This document shows positions 19,262 through 20,234 of a DNA stretch of 20,234 bases, piece after piece. How positions within the stretch are numbered: the stretch's first letter is position 1; every line of letters begins with the position of its first letter. Under the pieces are notes generated by a model, which was not told the origin of the DNA, made no database searches, and saw nothing but the letters and a program-made list of their open reading frames with translations. The translations under genes were made by a program, and so were the position numbers. Source of the DNA: Schoenoplectus triqueter (Eukaryota > Streptophyta > Magnoliopsida > Poales > Cyperaceae); contig CAXKVV010001614.1 in assembly GCA_964058805.1 (NCBI GenBank), forward strand, positions 1 to 20,234, in the 5' to 3' direction.

Positions 19262-20234
19262 ATGGAGATGGACAAGGTAGGTCGGAGATGGATCGTCGAT
19301 CTGGCAGTTTGTACTCGAGTAGTTCAACGACACGCTTGTGCGCATCCTCTTAGTCGTTGTTGTGATTTCTTTTGTCTTAGCATGGTATTTCTAATTCTTA
19401 TATCCTGACTGACCTTTTTACCGTGCTTAAATAGTGAAGATTTAAATCTAATTTTTACCATTACTCTTGGTGCTTTATTTCCTAATAAGTTGTAATGATT
19501 TATAGTTACCATTACAAATTGCTATTAGTATATCATATTAACAACGTATATTTAATGTTATCATTATCATTGTTGGGTTGTGTTTTAAGAATACAACCTT
19601 CTCAATTGTTGCAAGATTTGTTAGTATAAATGTTGAAGGATTGTTAGAGTAGACCTTTGTACATGAAAATTTTTTGGTGCAAATAAGTATATATGTAGTG
19701 AGAGAAACTAATATTTATTTTATTTTCATTCGACCTTGGAATCAAACTGATTAGACTAATTAAAATTACAACACTACCCTAGTATTAATCTTCTTTCTGT
19801 TGTGAAATTTACTAGTTGAATTTAGCTCCTTTATTCAAGTTCTTTTAAAATATTGCCTGATGTAGTTTGTTACAATTTATCATGTTTTTCAATGTTTGTA
19901 GGTGATGGACAGCGACGATGAGAATATATTTTTTATTAGAAATAATATGCAGGTAATCACAGCCATAAACACAGTCGTACAAGCTGTTGTGGCAACTTCA
20001 AGAGAACAGACTCAAAAATTAGAAATGATAGACCATTTTCAGGTAGAAATCTAATTATAGATATTTTGGAAGGGCATCCTCTCAGATGTCATGACCTATT
20101 TTGAATGAGTCAAACAAACTTTAGGCTCTTATGTGATGAAGTAGTGCAAAAGAGAATTATTAAAACAGATGAAGTTTCCGTAGAAGAACAAGTTGGAATA
20201 TTTTTGCAAATACTTGTCCATTCAACAACAATGA
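19262..20234 (+). pseudogene. PIF/Harbinger (HARBI1-like) transposase, 5' part, broken
   Basis: Proposed start: a tiny exon 19262-19276 (MEMDK), donor GTAGGT at 19277, acceptor TAG ending 19901, then exon 2 in frame beginning VMDSDDENIFF; the ATG at 19905 is an alternative start. This frame ends at a TAA (20052-20054). From about 20021 the +1-shifted frame carries the recognisable HARBI1 N-terminal pattern: RPFSGRN, ILEGHPLRCHDLF, LLCDEVV, VSVEEQVGIFLQIL. The shift implies a frameshift near 20010-20045. A TGA at 20102-20104 stands where relatives have arginine before MS. The catalytic DDE domain would lie beyond the window. So the reading is a damaged endonuclease-type transposase. Confidence 0.65.

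Larger units (their letters stand above)
18808..20234 (+). mobile_element. PIF/Harbinger DNA transposon, left part
   Basis: The left end is placed at GGGTTTGTTTGACAAA, directly preceded by TAA (18805-18807). PIF/Harbinger elements duplicate a TWA trinucleotide and often begin GGG-T-GTTTG. A second CGTTTGACAAA lies near 18933 as a subterminal repeat. A HARBI1-type transposase fragment begins on the same strand about 450 bp further in. The right end is beyond the window, so the terminus is inferred from one side only. Confidence 0.55.

Overview
The window is nuclear DNA of a flowering plant, most likely a eudicot. Its two genes are split by many short GT-AG introns, the DNA between them is AT-rich, and plant transposon families fill most of that space. 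I cannot name the species. There are no bacterial operons and I found no RNA genes.

Layout. Positions 1-2866 hold decayed repeats: a possible Ty3/gypsy scrap, the 5' end of an old minus-strand Ty1/copia element (LTR, primer-binding site, broken gag) and a degenerate 0.7-kb inverted repeat. Positions 2867-6422 (+) are an apparently intact 10-exon gene for a 447-residue CobW/COG0523 GTPase with a likely plastid transit peptide and a histidine-rich metal-binding loop. Positions 6423-10748 are intergenic and hold nested MITEs: a 556-bp Mutator-type element with a perfect 9-bp target duplication lies inside an older TA-flanked inverted-repeat element, followed by a 378-bp near-full-length palindrome and a 39-bp direct repeat. 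Positions 10749-13797 (-) are an apparently intact 8-exon gene for a 358-residue hydroxyproline O-arabinosyltransferase (HPAT, GT95).

Positions 14101-18660 (-) are a defective Ty1/copia retrotransposon. It keeps one LTR, RNase H, the first part of reverse transcriptase, integrase, protease and the end of gag. It lacks its 5' end and the catalytic part of reverse transcriptase. Positions 18808-20234 (+) look like the left part of a PIF/Harbinger DNA transposon whose damaged transposase runs off the window.

The two host genes share no pathway and point toward each other from opposite sides of the MITE-rich interval. Two points deserve most attention. First, an 84-bp tandem duplication copies the end of GTPase exon 3 together with its splice donor, so a second donor could add 28 residues in frame. 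Second, the LTR, with a TATA box and six 13-bp U3 repeats, sits 303 bp upstream of the HPAT start and points toward it, so it could act as an added promoter. I found no clearly new biological system; these two local rearrangements are the best candidates for new biology.
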